From JBDSTZ01 sp039927975 (GTDB lineage Bacteria > Pseudomonadota > Gammaproteobacteria > Burkholderiales > Burkholderiaceae_D), in assembly GCA_039927975.1 (NCBI GenBank), contig JBDSTZ010000148.1, positions 1 to 22,089 on the forward strand: 22,089 nt of DNA, in the 5' to 3' direction. A model generated the notes under the pieces. It searched no databases and had not been told where the DNA came from. It saw only the letters and a list, made by a program, of their open reading frames with translations. Below are positions 6,793 to 13,930 of this stretch, piece by piece. The position numbers were made by a program, and so were the translations under genes. Positions within the stretch are counted from its first letter, which is position 1; every line of letters begins with the position of its first letter.

Positions 6793-7746
6793 ATGAAATG
6801 CGTAGTTTCGGCAATCGCCATTGGCGCCACATTGGCATGCGCGTGCCATGTCGCTTCGGCCCAATCGAGCGTCACGGTAACGCAGCAGGGCGATGGCAAC
6901 ACATCGTCCACCGAACAGGTCATCAATCCGGCTCTCGCGACGCAAGCACCACTTGCCTTCGCCGTGATCAGCCAGATCGGCACCAACAACCATGCGGGCG
7001 GGCCCGGCGCCACGAGCAGCGGAATCTACCAGCGTGATAATTTCGCCACGTATGCGCTGATCCAGCAGAACGGCGCTGGAAATAATGCGGGCATCACGCA
7101 GGAGTTCACACGGGGTTATTCACCGGTCGAGGGCCGGATGACACAACTGGGCAACGGCAACAGCGCCACGGTCAAGCAGTACATCGTGACGTCGAGCACG
7201 GCGGCCGTCGACCAGACCGGAACCGGCAATGTCGCCCGCGTCGAACAGATTGAAAGCGGGGATACGCGCCTGCAGGCTGTGCAGAACGGCAACGCCAACC
7301 AGGTGACGATCGTTCAGCGCGGGGGCACGTATGGGGGGCCAGGTGTCACGCAGAATGGGGATGGCAACACCGCATCGATGATCTCCAACAATTCGGCAGG
7401 ATACGGCTCGACCATCGTCCAAAACGGCACCTTCAACAGTGCGAGCATTGTGCAAAACATCAACGGCTTTGATTCCACGATTGCGATACAACAGCTGGGA
7501 ACGGGCAACCGTGCCGGCGCTACCCAGACCGGCGAGTTTCAATCCGCGCTGATCGACCAGATCGGCAACGACAACCTTGCGAGCGTCACCCAGACAGGCC
7601 TGCCCGGCGGGACGTCCGGGAACCGCGCATCGATTGCTCAGCTTGGCGACAGCAACACTGCGCTCGTGCGCCAGCTTGGGCAAGGGTATGTGGCCAACGT
7701 CAGCCAGATCGGGTCGGGAAATTATACGAATATTTATCAGCACTGA
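6793..7746 (+). CDS. csgA: CsgA-like major curlin
   Basis: Secreted amyloid subunit expected to polymerise into curli-like fibres in the matrix. The ATG at 6793 follows GAGGAG (6781-6786); the upstream frame extension overlaps the hairpin and is not used. 317 residues: signal peptide to about CHVASAQ, then some 12-13 curlin repeats, recognisable as AxxxQxGxxNxAxxxQ (TVTQQGDGNTSS, MTQLGNGNSATVKQ, VDQTGTGNVARVEQ, IVQNGTFNSASIVQ, VSQIGSGNYTNIYQ). This is about twice the length of E. coli CsgA (151 aa, five repeats), and spacing varies because several insertions rich in Gly, Ser and Pro break the repeats. The protein ends in YQH, resembling the IQH end of the CsgB-like protein. It is the last gene of the operon. 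Confidence 0.85.
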   Translation: MKCVVSAIAIGATLACACHVASAQSSVTVTQQGDGNTSSTEQVINPALATQAPLAFAVISQIGTNNHAGGPGATSSGIYQRDNFATYALIQQNGAGNNAGITQEFTRGYSPVEGRMTQLGNGNSATVKQYIVTSSTAAVDQTGTGNVARVEQIESGDTRLQAVQNGNANQVTIVQRGGTYGGPGVTQNGDGNTASMISNNSAGYGSTIVQNGTFNSASIVQNINGFDSTIAIQQLGTGNRAGATQTGEFQSALIDQIGNDNLASVTQTGLPGGTSGNRASIAQLGDSNTALVRQLGQGYVANVSQIGSGNYTNIYQH

Positions 7747-7751
7747 GCAGG

Positions 7752-7773
7752 GGCGGTGGCTGCGGCCACCGCC
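7752..7773. terminator. Hairpin between convergent csgA-like gene and leuA
   Basis: Perfect 9-bp stem GGCGGTGGC (7752-7760)/GCCACCGCC (7765-7773), loop TGCG. It lies in the 40-base gap between two converging genes and could stop transcription from both sides, but neither strand has a T-run after it, so it is at most a weak intrinsic terminator. Confidence 0.35.
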
Positions 7774-7786
7774 ACCGCCGCGCCAA

Positions 7787-9475
7787 TCAAACCACCGCCG
7801 TCCAGATATTCTTCTCCGTCACCGCCAACTGCCGGTTCACCGCGCTGAGCACCGCCTTGAACGACGCGGTCAGGATATTGCTGTCAACCGCCGCGCCGAA
7901 CAAGGTCGGCCCGTTGGCCAGGCGCAGTTCAACATAGCAGGCCGCGCGCGCATTGGCGCCCGAGCCGATCGAGTGCTCGTGGTAATCCATCAGCTTGATG
8001 TCGAGACCGAGCGCGTTGACAAACGCGTCGATGGGACCGTTGCCGCCGCCTTGCAAGGCGAGTGGCGTCTGGCGATGGCTCAAGGTGATATCGATCTGCA
8101 CCGGCTCGTCGCTGCTGGTGTCTTCCACCAGCTTGTGCGCACCATACACATACGGCGTCTGCTGTTCAAAATACTCGCGGCAGAACAGGTCGTAGATGTC
8201 CTTGGCGGCGATCTCGCGTCCGCTGGCGTCGGCCACGGCCTGCACCGCGCGGCTGAACTCGATCTGCAAGCGGCGCGGCAAGGCCAAGCCGTATTCCTGT
8301 TCGAGCAGGTAAGCCATGCCGCCTTTGCCGGACTGGCTGTTGACGCGAATTACCGCGTCGTAGCTGCGGCCGAGGTCGGCCGGATCGATCGGCAGGTAGG
8401 GCACCGCCCAGATGGTGTCGGGCTGCTGCTGGGCGAAACCCTTCTTGATCGCGTCCTGGTGCGAACCGGAGAAGGCGGTAAACACCAGGTCGCCCGCGTA
8501 GGGATGGCGCGGATGGACCGGCAACTGGTTGCATTCCTCCACAACCTGGCGCACCGCGTCGATGTCGGAAAAATCGAGGCCCGGATGCACGCCCTGGGTG
8601 TAAAGATTCATCGCGAGGGTCACGAGGTCGACATTGCCGGTGCGCTCGCCATTGCCGAACAGGCAGCCTTCAACGCGGTCGGCGCCGGCCATTACGGCCA
8701 GCTCGGCCGAGGCGATGGCGGTGCCGCGGTCGTTGTGCGGATGCACGCTGATGAGGATGGAATCGCGCCGCGCGAGGTTGCGCGACATCCATTCGATCTG
8801 GTCGGCGTAGACATTCGGCGTGCTGCACTCGACGGTGGAGGGCAGGTTGACGATCATCTTCTTCTCGGGCGTCGGCTGCCAGATGGCGGTCACGGCGTCG
8901 CAGATGTCGCGGGCGAAATCGAGTTCGGTGGTGGAGAACGATTCGGGCGTGTATTCAAAGCCCCAGTCGGTCTCGGGATGCTGGGCGATCAGCTCTTGCA
9001 CCAGGCGGGTGCCGCTGGTGGCGATCTCGACGATCTGTTCCTTGCTCATGTTGAACACCACCCGGCGGAACACCGGCGCCACCGAGTTGTACAGGTGGAT
9101 GATGGCGCGCTTGGCGCCGGCCACCGAGGCGACCGTGCGACGGATCAGCTCGTCGCGCGACTGGGTCAGCACGATGATGGTGACGTCGTCCGGAATGCGG
9201 TTCTCGTCGACCAGCTTGCGCACGAAATCGAAGTCCGTCTGCGAGGCCGAGGGAAATCCGACTTCGATTTCCTTGAGGCCGATCTGGACCAGCATCTCGA
9301 AGAAGCGCAATTTCTTTTCCTGGCTCATCGGCTCGATCAGCGCCTGATTGCCGTCGCGCAGGTCGGTGCTCATCCAGATGGGCGGGCGGGTGATGGTGCG
9401 GTTCGGCCACTGGCGATCGGTCAAATTGATCGGCGGGAAAGCGCTGTACTTGGCGGACGGGGTTTTCAACATCAT
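7787..9475 (-). CDS. leuA: 2-isopropylmalate synthase
   Basis: First committed enzyme of leucine synthesis: condenses acetyl-CoA with 2-oxoisovalerate; cytoplasmic and normally inhibited by leucine. The 562-residue product belongs to the longer LeuA class. Landmarks: catalytic-domain start STDLRDGNQALIEPM with the metal and substrate Arg-Asp, GLKEIEVGFPSASQTDFDF, the metal-binding HPHND (in ILISVHPHNDRG), GCLFGNGERTGNVDLV, and the C-terminal regulatory domain from about residue 430 (PVQIDITLSH, SIGSGANARAACYVEL). AGGAG at 9482-9486 precedes the start; a second ATG follows at once. The gene stands alone, with a long 5' leader that may regulate it by leucine-codon attenuation. Confidence 0.97.
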   Translation of the reverse strand: MMLKTPSAKYSAFPPINLTDRQWPNRTITRPPIWMSTDLRDGNQALIEPMSQEKKLRFFEMLVQIGLKEIEVGFPSASQTDFDFVRKLVDENRIPDDVTIIVLTQSRDELIRRTVASVAGAKRAIIHLYNSVAPVFRRVVFNMSKEQIVEIATSGTRLVQELIAQHPETDWGFEYTPESFSTTELDFARDICDAVTAIWQPTPEKKMIVNLPSTVECSTPNVYADQIEWMSRNLARRDSILISVHPHNDRGTAIASAELAVMAGADRVEGCLFGNGERTGNVDLVTLAMNLYTQGVHPGLDFSDIDAVRQVVEECNQLPVHPRHPYAGDLVFTAFSGSHQDAIKKGFAQQQPDTIWAVPYLPIDPADLGRSYDAVIRVNSQSGKGGMAYLLEQEYGLALPRRLQIEFSRAVQAVADASGREIAAKDIYDLFCREYFEQQTPYVYGAHKLVEDTSSDEPVQIDITLSHRQTPLALQGGGNGPIDAFVNALGLDIKLMDYHEHSIGSGANARAACYVELRLANGPTLFGAAVDSNILTASFKAVLSAVNRQLAVTEKNIWTAVV

Positions 9476-9491
9476 GACGGACTCCTGGAAT

Positions 9492-9659
9492 TTATATGCT
9501 GGTATAGATGGTATTCGGTGTGGCGGAGGGCTGTCCGGCGGCCACGGGGTGCGAGGCCGGACAACCGGGCGCTAGCATTAGCAACAGGCGTTCACGCACC
9601 AGCGCGCAAGGGCGGCGGGGATGACCAGCTGACGGCATGGGAGGGGGACAAGCAAACAT
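9492..9659 (-). CDS. Possible leu leader peptide upstream of leuA
   Basis: A 55-codon frame in the leuA leader, starting at ATG 9659 with GGAA four bases upstream; it ends just before the leuA ribosome site. Around residues 26-30 it reads LLLML, encoded CTG TTG CTA ATG CTA. CTA and TTG are scarce in genes of this window, so such a cluster is the expected mark of leucine-dependent ribosome stalling. An 8-bp hairpin (9532-9539/9556-9563) follows. Weak points: the peptide is longer than usual leaders, continues 25 codons after the leucines, and the hairpin has no T-run. Confidence 0.35.
   Translation of the reverse strand: MFACPPPMPSAGHPRRPCALVRERLLLMLAPGCPASHPVAAGQPSATPNTIYTSI
9532..9563 (-). 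promoter_or_regulatory. Hairpin in leuA leader
   Basis: Perfect 8-bp inverted repeat TGTCCGGC/GCCGGACA with a 16-base loop in the leuA 5' leader, starting about 15 bases after the leucine codons of the putative leader peptide. It is placed where an attenuator or anti-attenuator stem would be, but it lacks a T-run. Confidence 0.35.
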
Positions 9660-9816
9660 CGGTTCCAACTTTCCTGGGGGGGAAACAGCGCCGGCGAAGA
9701 ACGGGGCGGCGCGCTGCGGCTACAACTTAAGCGCGTGCAGCTAGTAGCGTCGCTAGCGATAGCGCGCCAGCGAGCGGTAGGGAAGTGGACAGATGCAGGG
9801 AGGAAGACATGCCATG

Positions 9817-9846
9817 ACTGTACGGGAGGGCGGCCGGCCTTGTCAA
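9817..9846 (-). promoter_or_regulatory. Candidate leuA promoter
   Basis: On the minus strand a consensus -35 TTGACA (9846-9841) is followed after 18 bases by TACAGT (9822-9817). Transcription would start near 9810, giving leuA a leader of about 335 bases. The -35 overlaps the -35 of the divergent candidate promoter for the DUF1906 gene. Confidence 0.4.
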
Positions 9847-9870
9847 GCGGCGAGCGGTCTTATTTATATT
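9840..9870 (+). promoter_or_regulatory. Candidate promoter of the DUF1906 gene
   Basis: TTGTCA (9840-9845) and TATATT (9865-9870), spacing 19, within an AT-rich patch in otherwise GC-rich DNA. It would start transcription after in-frame codons at 9793 and 9814, supporting the start at 9955. Confidence 0.35.
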
Positions 9871-9954
9871 GCTAGTTTGTTAGCAAGCCCGGCTGTGGCA
9901 GAGTGGACGAGCGCTGCCAGCCGGCCCCGCCCCCTCTCGCTTGCCAGGAATCCC

Positions 9955-10593
9955 ATGCCCATCCTCAAAGGTCTCGACACCACCGTGGAGCTGACGCGCT
10001 ACGCCAAAACGTTGCGCGAGACGCACGGTTTCGACTTCGCCGTGCGCTATTACAGCCACAGCGCCTGGAAAAATCTCTCGCTCGGCGAGGCGCGCGCGCT
10101 CTCGGCGGCCGGCTTGCAGATCGGCGTGGTGTGGGAGACGGCCGGCATCAAGGCCAGCTTCTTCAACCGCGCCCAGGGCTTGGCCGACGCCAGCGCGGCC
10201 TTGCTGATGGCGTCCCAGATGGGCCAGCCGGCCGGCTCGGCGATCTATTTCGCGGTCGACTACAACGCCACACAGGCCGACCTCGACGGCCCGATCAGCA
10301 ATTACTTCACCGGCGTGAACGCGGCCCTGCAGGTGTCGAGCGGCGCCGCCTACGATATCGGGATCTATGGTTCGGGCCTGGCCTGCGCCAGCGTGATCGG
10401 CGCCGGCCAGGCCAGCCTGGGATGGCTGTCGCAGTCGACCAGCTTCGCCGGCACCAAGGAGTATGCCGACGCCGGCAGCTACAACCTGATCCAGGGCATG
10501 CCGCAACGGGTGGTGGTCGACGATGGTTTTGAACTGAGTATCGATCCGGATTTCAGCAACGGCGCGCGGCCCACCGGCCTGTTCCAGGTGTAG
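9955..10593 (+). CDS. DUF1906 (Rv2525c-like) glycoside-hydrolase-like protein
   Basis: 212-residue protein made almost entirely of one domain resembling DUF1906, a TIM-barrel related to GH25 muramidases. Visible marks: ILKGLDTT at the start (strand 1 with its Asp), FDFAVRYYSHSAWKN (strand 2), GLQIGVVWETAG, GSAIYFAVDYNAT (the strand with the acidic Asp expected near the active site) and YDIGIYGSGLAC, ending ELSIDPDF. A cell-wall-directed hydrolase role is inferred from the fold only; substrates are not established. The ATG at 9955 has AGGAA four bases upstream and begins at the domain; the longer in-frame version from 9793 adds a stretch across the probable promoter. No convincing signal peptide is present with this start. 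It converges on the diguanylate cyclase gene with only 3 bases between stops. Confidence 0.75.
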   Translation: MPILKGLDTTVELTRYAKTLRETHGFDFAVRYYSHSAWKNLSLGEARALSAAGLQIGVVWETAGIKASFFNRAQGLADASAALLMASQMGQPAGSAIYFAVDYNATQADLDGPISNYFTGVNAALQVSSGAAYDIGIYGSGLACASVIGAGQASLGWLSQSTSFAGTKEYADAGSYNLIQGMPQRVVVDDGFELSIDPDFSNGARPTGLFQV

Positions 10594-10596
10594 CGG

Positions 10597-11841
10597 CTAA
10601 TGTCGCAACTGAGGTAGCGACTGAGGTAGCTCCTGAGGTAGCTCCTGAGGTGGCGCCTCGGGTAGCGTCTGCGCTGCCGCCGCGTTCGCGTCGATGACCA
10701 CGGTGCGGCTGCGGCCCGCCATCTTGGCGGCGTACAGCGCGCGGTCGGTGCGTTCGAGCATGGCGTCGATCGGCTCGCCCTCGATGTACCAGGTCAGGCC
10801 GCTGGAAAAGCCGATCCGCAGTGTCGGCACCTGGGCGCTGGCCGGCGCCTCGGCCAGGCGCGCGCGCAGGCGTTCGATGCCGGCCGCCGGGTCGCCGGGC
10901 GGGGTGTCGGGCAGCAGGATCAGGAATTCCTCGCCGCCCCAGCGGCCGACGGTGTCGGTGGCGCGCAGCTGGCTGCCCGCCTCGCGCGCGAAGCTGCGCA
11001 GGGCTTCGTCGCCGACTCCGTGGCCGTAGGTGTCGTTGATGCGCTTGAAATGGTCGAGGTCGGCCATCGCCACCGCGAAGCCAGGGCCGCCGCGCGCGCG
11101 CCGCGCCACATAGTCGCCCAGCAGTTCGAGCATGCGGCGCCGGTTCACCAGGCCGGTCAGTTCGTCATGGATCGCCACTTCCTGCAGGCGCGCCAGTGCC
11201 TGTTCGAGTTCCTCGCGCTGAGAGCGCAGCCGCGCGCGCATCTTCGACAGCTGCACCGAGAACGAGGAGATGGCCGGCATGACGGTGACGACGAACGCGA
11301 AATAGATCACTTCGAGCGCCGGCGGGTAGTCGGCCGGATAGGCGCGCGTGCACCAGAGCATGACCGCGCCGGTCAGCACGATGGTGTAGGACATCAGCAG
11401 GCGCACGCCGCGCACGCCCATGTCGAACATCCCGTAAAACATGATCATCGCCAGCAGCACCAGGGCCGACGCGTGCGCCGGGCCGCTGACGGCGTACGAG
11501 GTCAACGCCAGCGTTTGCGCGATCATCGCCTGCGGCAGCGACAGCGAAGGCTGGGCGAAGCGCAGGTTCAAGCCGCTGCGCACGACGATATAGAAAAATA
11601 TGCCTGTGAAGGCGCACAGCGCCCCGAGCGGCGTCACGCGGCGCGCCTCGAACACGCCGATCAGGGCGCCGTAGGTCAGCACCATGATGCACATCAGGTA
11701 GATCAGCGCCGTGGTCAGCACCATCCTGATGCGGCGCTGCTGCTTGTAATCGCTGGTGAAAATCAGCTCGAACAGACGGCCGCCGCGTGGCGCAAGGTCA
11801 GCGCCGGTGGCCGGTGGCGCGGGGGCCTGTTCGATCGGCAT
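10597..11841 (-). CDS. Membrane-bound GGDEF diguanylate cyclase
   Basis: Makes the second messenger cyclic di-GMP from two GTP. 414 residues: cytoplasmic start, about five to six membrane helices between residues 40 and 195, a short coiled-coil linker (SKMRARLRSQREELEQALARL, near 199-219), then a complete GGDEF domain: HDELTGLVNRRRM, DLDHFKRINDTYGH and the active-site GGEEF at 302-306. An RxxD (Arg293-Asp296) lies five residues before GGEEF, the canonical inhibitory I-site, so product feedback is expected. The membrane part has no domain I can name. The C-terminal tail repeats PQELPQELPQSLPQ from a 12-base tandem repeat. Its start is 15 bases after the selD stop, so it is probably read from the senB-selD transcript. 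It may link selenium genes to biofilm control, but that is inference. Confidence 0.92.
   Translation of the reverse strand: MPIEQAPAPPATGADLAPRGGRLFELIFTSDYKQQRRIRMVLTTALIYLMCIMVLTYGALIGVFEARRVTPLGALCAFTGIFFYIVVRSGLNLRFAQPSLSLPQAMIAQTLALTSYAVSGPAHASALVLLAMIMFYGMFDMGVRGVRLLMSYTIVLTGAVMLWCTRAYPADYPPALEVIYFAFVVTVMPAISSFSVQLSKMRARLRSQREELEQALARLQEVAIHDELTGLVNRRRMLELLGDYVARRARGGPGFAVAMADLDHFKRINDTYGHGVGDEALRSFAREAGSQLRATDTVGRWGGEEFLILLPDTPPGDPAAGIERLRARLAEAPASAQVPTLRIGFSSGLTWYIEGEPIDAMLERTDRALYAAKMAGRSRTVVIDANAAAAQTLPEAPPQELPQELPQSLPQLRH
10609..10668. repeat. Five 12-bp tandem repeats in the cyclase gene
   Basis: Units resembling CTGAGGTAGCTC occur five times in a row; the middle ones are nearly identical and the outer ones diverged. 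The unit is a multiple of three, so length changes keep the frame and lengthen or shorten the Pro-Gln-Glu-Leu tail of the diguanylate cyclase. Confidence 0.85.
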
Positions 11842-11856
11842 GGCTGCCGCCCGGGC

Positions 11857-12912
11857 TCAGGCTGCGACCGTGACGCGCGCGGCGCCGGCCTGCATGCGGC
11901 CGATCACCGCCGCATGCGCGAAGCCTTCGCGCGCGAACAGCGCCAGCACCTCGCCGGCCACCGCCGGGTCGCACGAGACCAGCAGCCCGCCCGAGGTTTG
12001 CGGGTCGGTCAGCAAGGCTTGCCGGGCCGGCGTGACGGCGGCGTCGATGCTGACGTCCTTGCCGTAAGCGTCCCAGTTGCGCCCCGAGGCGCCGGTGAAG
12101 AAGCCGTCGTGGGCCAGCTGCTCGACGCCCGGCAGCAGCGGAATGCTGGCCATGTCGAGCTGCGCGGCCAGGCCGGCGCCGCGCGCCAGTTCGAGCAGGT
12201 GGCCGAGCAGGCCGAAACCGGTGACGTCGGTCAGCGCGTGCACGCCGTCCATGCGCGCCAGCGCCACGCCCGGCTTATTGAGTTTGGTGGTGTTCTCGAT
12301 CATGGCGGCGTAGCCGTCGGCGCCCAGCGCGTTCTTCTTGAGCGCGGCCGACAGCACGCCGACGCCGAGCGGCTTGCCGAGGATGAGCACATCGCCGGCC
12401 TTGGCGTCGGCGTTGCGCTTGACCCGCGAAGGGTGCACCAGGCCCAGCACCACCAGGCCGTAGATCGGCTCGACCGAATCGATGGTGTGGCCGCCGGCGA
12501 TCGGAATGCCGGCTTCGGCGCAGATGCTCTCGCCGCCGCGGATGATCTGGCCGATCGTCTCGAGCGGCAGTTTGTTGACCGGCATGCCGACCAGCGCGAG
12601 CGCCATGATCGGCGTGCCGCCCATCGCGTAGACATCGGAGATGGCGTTGGTGGCGGCGATGCGGCCGAAGTCGAACGGGTCGTCGACGATCGGCATGAAG
12701 AAGTCGGTGGTGGCGATCAGGGCCTGCTCGTCATTGAGCTTGTAGACGGCGGCGTCGTCGGCCGTCTCGATGCCGACCATGAGTTCCTTGGGCACCGGGA
12801 AGCCGGCCGAATTCTTGAGGATCTCGGACAGCACGCCGGGCGCGATCTTGCAGCCGCAGCCGCCGCCGTGGGAGAACGAGGTCAGTTTGATGCTTGGTTC
12901 CGCAGTGCTCAT
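11857..12912 (-). CDS. selD: Selenide, water dikinase (selenophosphate synthase); SenC role
   Basis: Makes selenophosphate from selenide and ATP; cytoplasmic. 351 residues with the glycine-rich start SHGGGCGCKIAP: catalytic Cys19 (equivalent to E. coli Cys17), Cys21 and Lys22. The catalytic position is a normal Cys codon, not UGA. Then come TADDAAVYKLNDEQALIATTD with metal/ATP Asp residues, FGRIAATNAISDVYAMGG, PIAGGHTIDS, ALTDVTGFGLLGH and LTDPQTSGGLL, all typical of SelD. It starts 16 bases after the senB stop with a weak GGAA site and is followed by the cyclase. In this position it matches senC of selenoneine clusters, supplying selenophosphate to SenB. It could also serve selenocysteine or 2-selenouridine synthesis, whose other genes (selA, selB, selC, selU) are not in the window. 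Confidence 0.95.
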   Translation of the reverse strand: MSTAEPSIKLTSFSHGGGCGCKIAPGVLSEILKNSAGFPVPKELMVGIETADDAAVYKLNDEQALIATTDFFMPIVDDPFDFGRIAATNAISDVYAMGGTPIMALALVGMPVNKLPLETIGQIIRGGESICAEAGIPIAGGHTIDSVEPIYGLVVLGLVHPSRVKRNADAKAGDVLILGKPLGVGVLSAALKKNALGADGYAAMIENTTKLNKPGVALARMDGVHALTDVTGFGLLGHLLELARGAGLAAQLDMASIPLLPGVEQLAHDGFFTGASGRNWDAYGKDVSIDAAVTPARQALLTDPQTSGGLLVSCDPAVAGEVLALFAREGFAHAAVIGRMQAGAARVTVAA

Positions 12913-12928
12913 GATATTTTCCGTATTG

Positions 12929-13894
12929 TTATGCCGCCGGCATAGTCGCCGCCAACAGATTATCCACCAAGTCGAGCAAGGCCGCATGTTCAATTTCCGG
13001 GCTGAACAGGGCCGCGCGCGCCGCGCACTGGGCCTGCAGGCGGGCGTAAAAGTCGCCGTCCTCCAGGCTGCGCTCGACCAGGCGCGCCAGAGCATCGGCG
13101 TCGCCCGGCGCGAAATAGCCGGCGTAGTCTTCGCCCAGCATGCCGCGATTGCCATTGATGTCGCTCGCCAGCACCGGCACGCCGCTGGTGACCGCTTCGA
13201 TGATGACGTTGGCGCCACCCTCCATGCGCGAGGCGATCACCATCGCGTGGCAGTGCTTGAGGCGCTGGCGCGTGGCGCCGTGGGCCAGGTTGCCGAGCCA
13301 GCGGTAGCGCGGGGTCGCGGCCTGCGCCGCCGTCGCCGCCGCGCCCAGGGCCGGATCGAGCGCGGCGCCGATGTGCAGCATGCGCGCGCGCGGATGGCGC
13401 AGCAGGGCGGCGGCGCGCATGAAGGTGAGCGGGTCTTTTTCATCGCGCAGGTGGCCGATCATGCAGACGTCCTCGCTGCGGCGCCGGTGCGGGCGCAGCG
13501 CCGGCGCCGACTGGTAGATCACGCGCGCCTTGGCGCGCGCGCTGTCGGGCAGCAGCGCCAGGCCGGCCGGCTGCAGCAGCACCAGCGCGCTGGCCGTGGC
13601 CAGCGAGGCCTGGGCTTCGGGCACGCCGGCGATGTCGCGATACAGGTCGGTGCCGGTCAGCACCAGCACCGCAGGCCGGCCGGGCCGCTCGCGCGTAAAG
13701 GCGGCCAGCGCGGCGGCCGAGCGGCGCGCGTGCAGGGCGATCAGCAGGTCGGCCGGTCCGCCATGCCACTCGCGCGCGATCTCGACCTGGTAGCGATCGC
13801 GCAGAAAATGGGCCCAGCGGCTGGCGGTCTGCCAGTTGCCGTTATTGGCCGCCGCCAGCGCCGGACTGATAATTGCGATCTGCTGCCGCGCCAC
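12929..13894 (-). CDS. senB: Selenosugar synthase SenB (glycosyltransferase fold)
   Basis: In the described selenoneine pathway SenB uses selenophosphate and a UDP-sugar to make a selenosugar, forming a C-Se bond. The 321-residue product has a GT-B glycosyltransferase look: an N-terminal Rossmann-type half starting IAIISPALAAANNGNWQTA, LLIALHARRSA and VLVLTGTDLYRDI, then a C-terminal nucleotide-sugar half with IGHLRDEKDPLTFMRAA, RYRWLGNL and EGGANVIIEAVTSGVPV, a Glu-x7-Glu pair (Glu225/Glu233). These fit the glycosyltransferase-like family renamed SenB. The start is GTG at 13894, preceded by GGAGGA; no ATG is near. The function call rests mostly on context: selD directly downstream and the EgtB-like senA divergent 36 bases away. 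Alone it would be called an unassigned glycosyltransferase. Confidence 0.85.
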   Translation of the reverse strand: MARQQIAIISPALAAANNGNWQTASRWAHFLRDRYQVEIAREWHGGPADLLIALHARRSAAALAAFTRERPGRPAVLVLTGTDLYRDIAGVPEAQASLATASALVLLQPAGLALLPDSARAKARVIYQSAPALRPHRRRSEDVCMIGHLRDEKDPLTFMRAAALLRHPRARMLHIGAALDPALGAAATAAQAATPRYRWLGNLAHGATRQRLKHCHAMVIASRMEGGANVIIEAVTSGVPVLASDINGNRGMLGEDYAGYFAPGDADALARLVERSLEDGDFYARLQAQCAARAALFSPEIEHAALLDLVDNLLAATMPAA

Positions 13895-13918
13895 CCGGAT
13901 TCCTCCACAAAAAATCGC

Positions 13919-13924
13919 TACAAT
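13919..13924 (+). promoter_or_regulatory. Candidate -10 box of senA
   Basis: TACAAT lies 6 bases before the ATG at 13931 (3 before the ATG at 13928), so transcription would begin at or within a few bases of the start codon. No ribosome site precedes these ATGs. The -35 region is weak, and the whole divergent spacer is only 36 bases. Confidence 0.35.
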
Positions 13925-13930
13925 CTGATG

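Noticed and set aside
7577..9730. Plus-strand open frame of 717 codons across leuA
   Set aside because: Antisense shadow of leuA, which has full family conservation on the other strand.
9793..9954. Longer N-terminus for the DUF1906 protein
   Set aside because: It spans a probable promoter, is not family-like, and the ATG at 9955 has a ribosome site at the domain start.
12850..12912. Possible selenocysteine (UGA) at the SelD active site
   Set aside because: The codon at the catalytic position encodes Cys; the frame has no internal UGA.
11020..12945. Plus-strand open frame antisense to the cyclase and selD
   Set aside because: Low-complexity shadow translation; both minus-strand genes show complete conserved motifs.
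12770..13927. Upstream extension of the senA frame
   Set aside because: It covers senB antisense and lacks family sequence; SenA similarity begins just after 13931.
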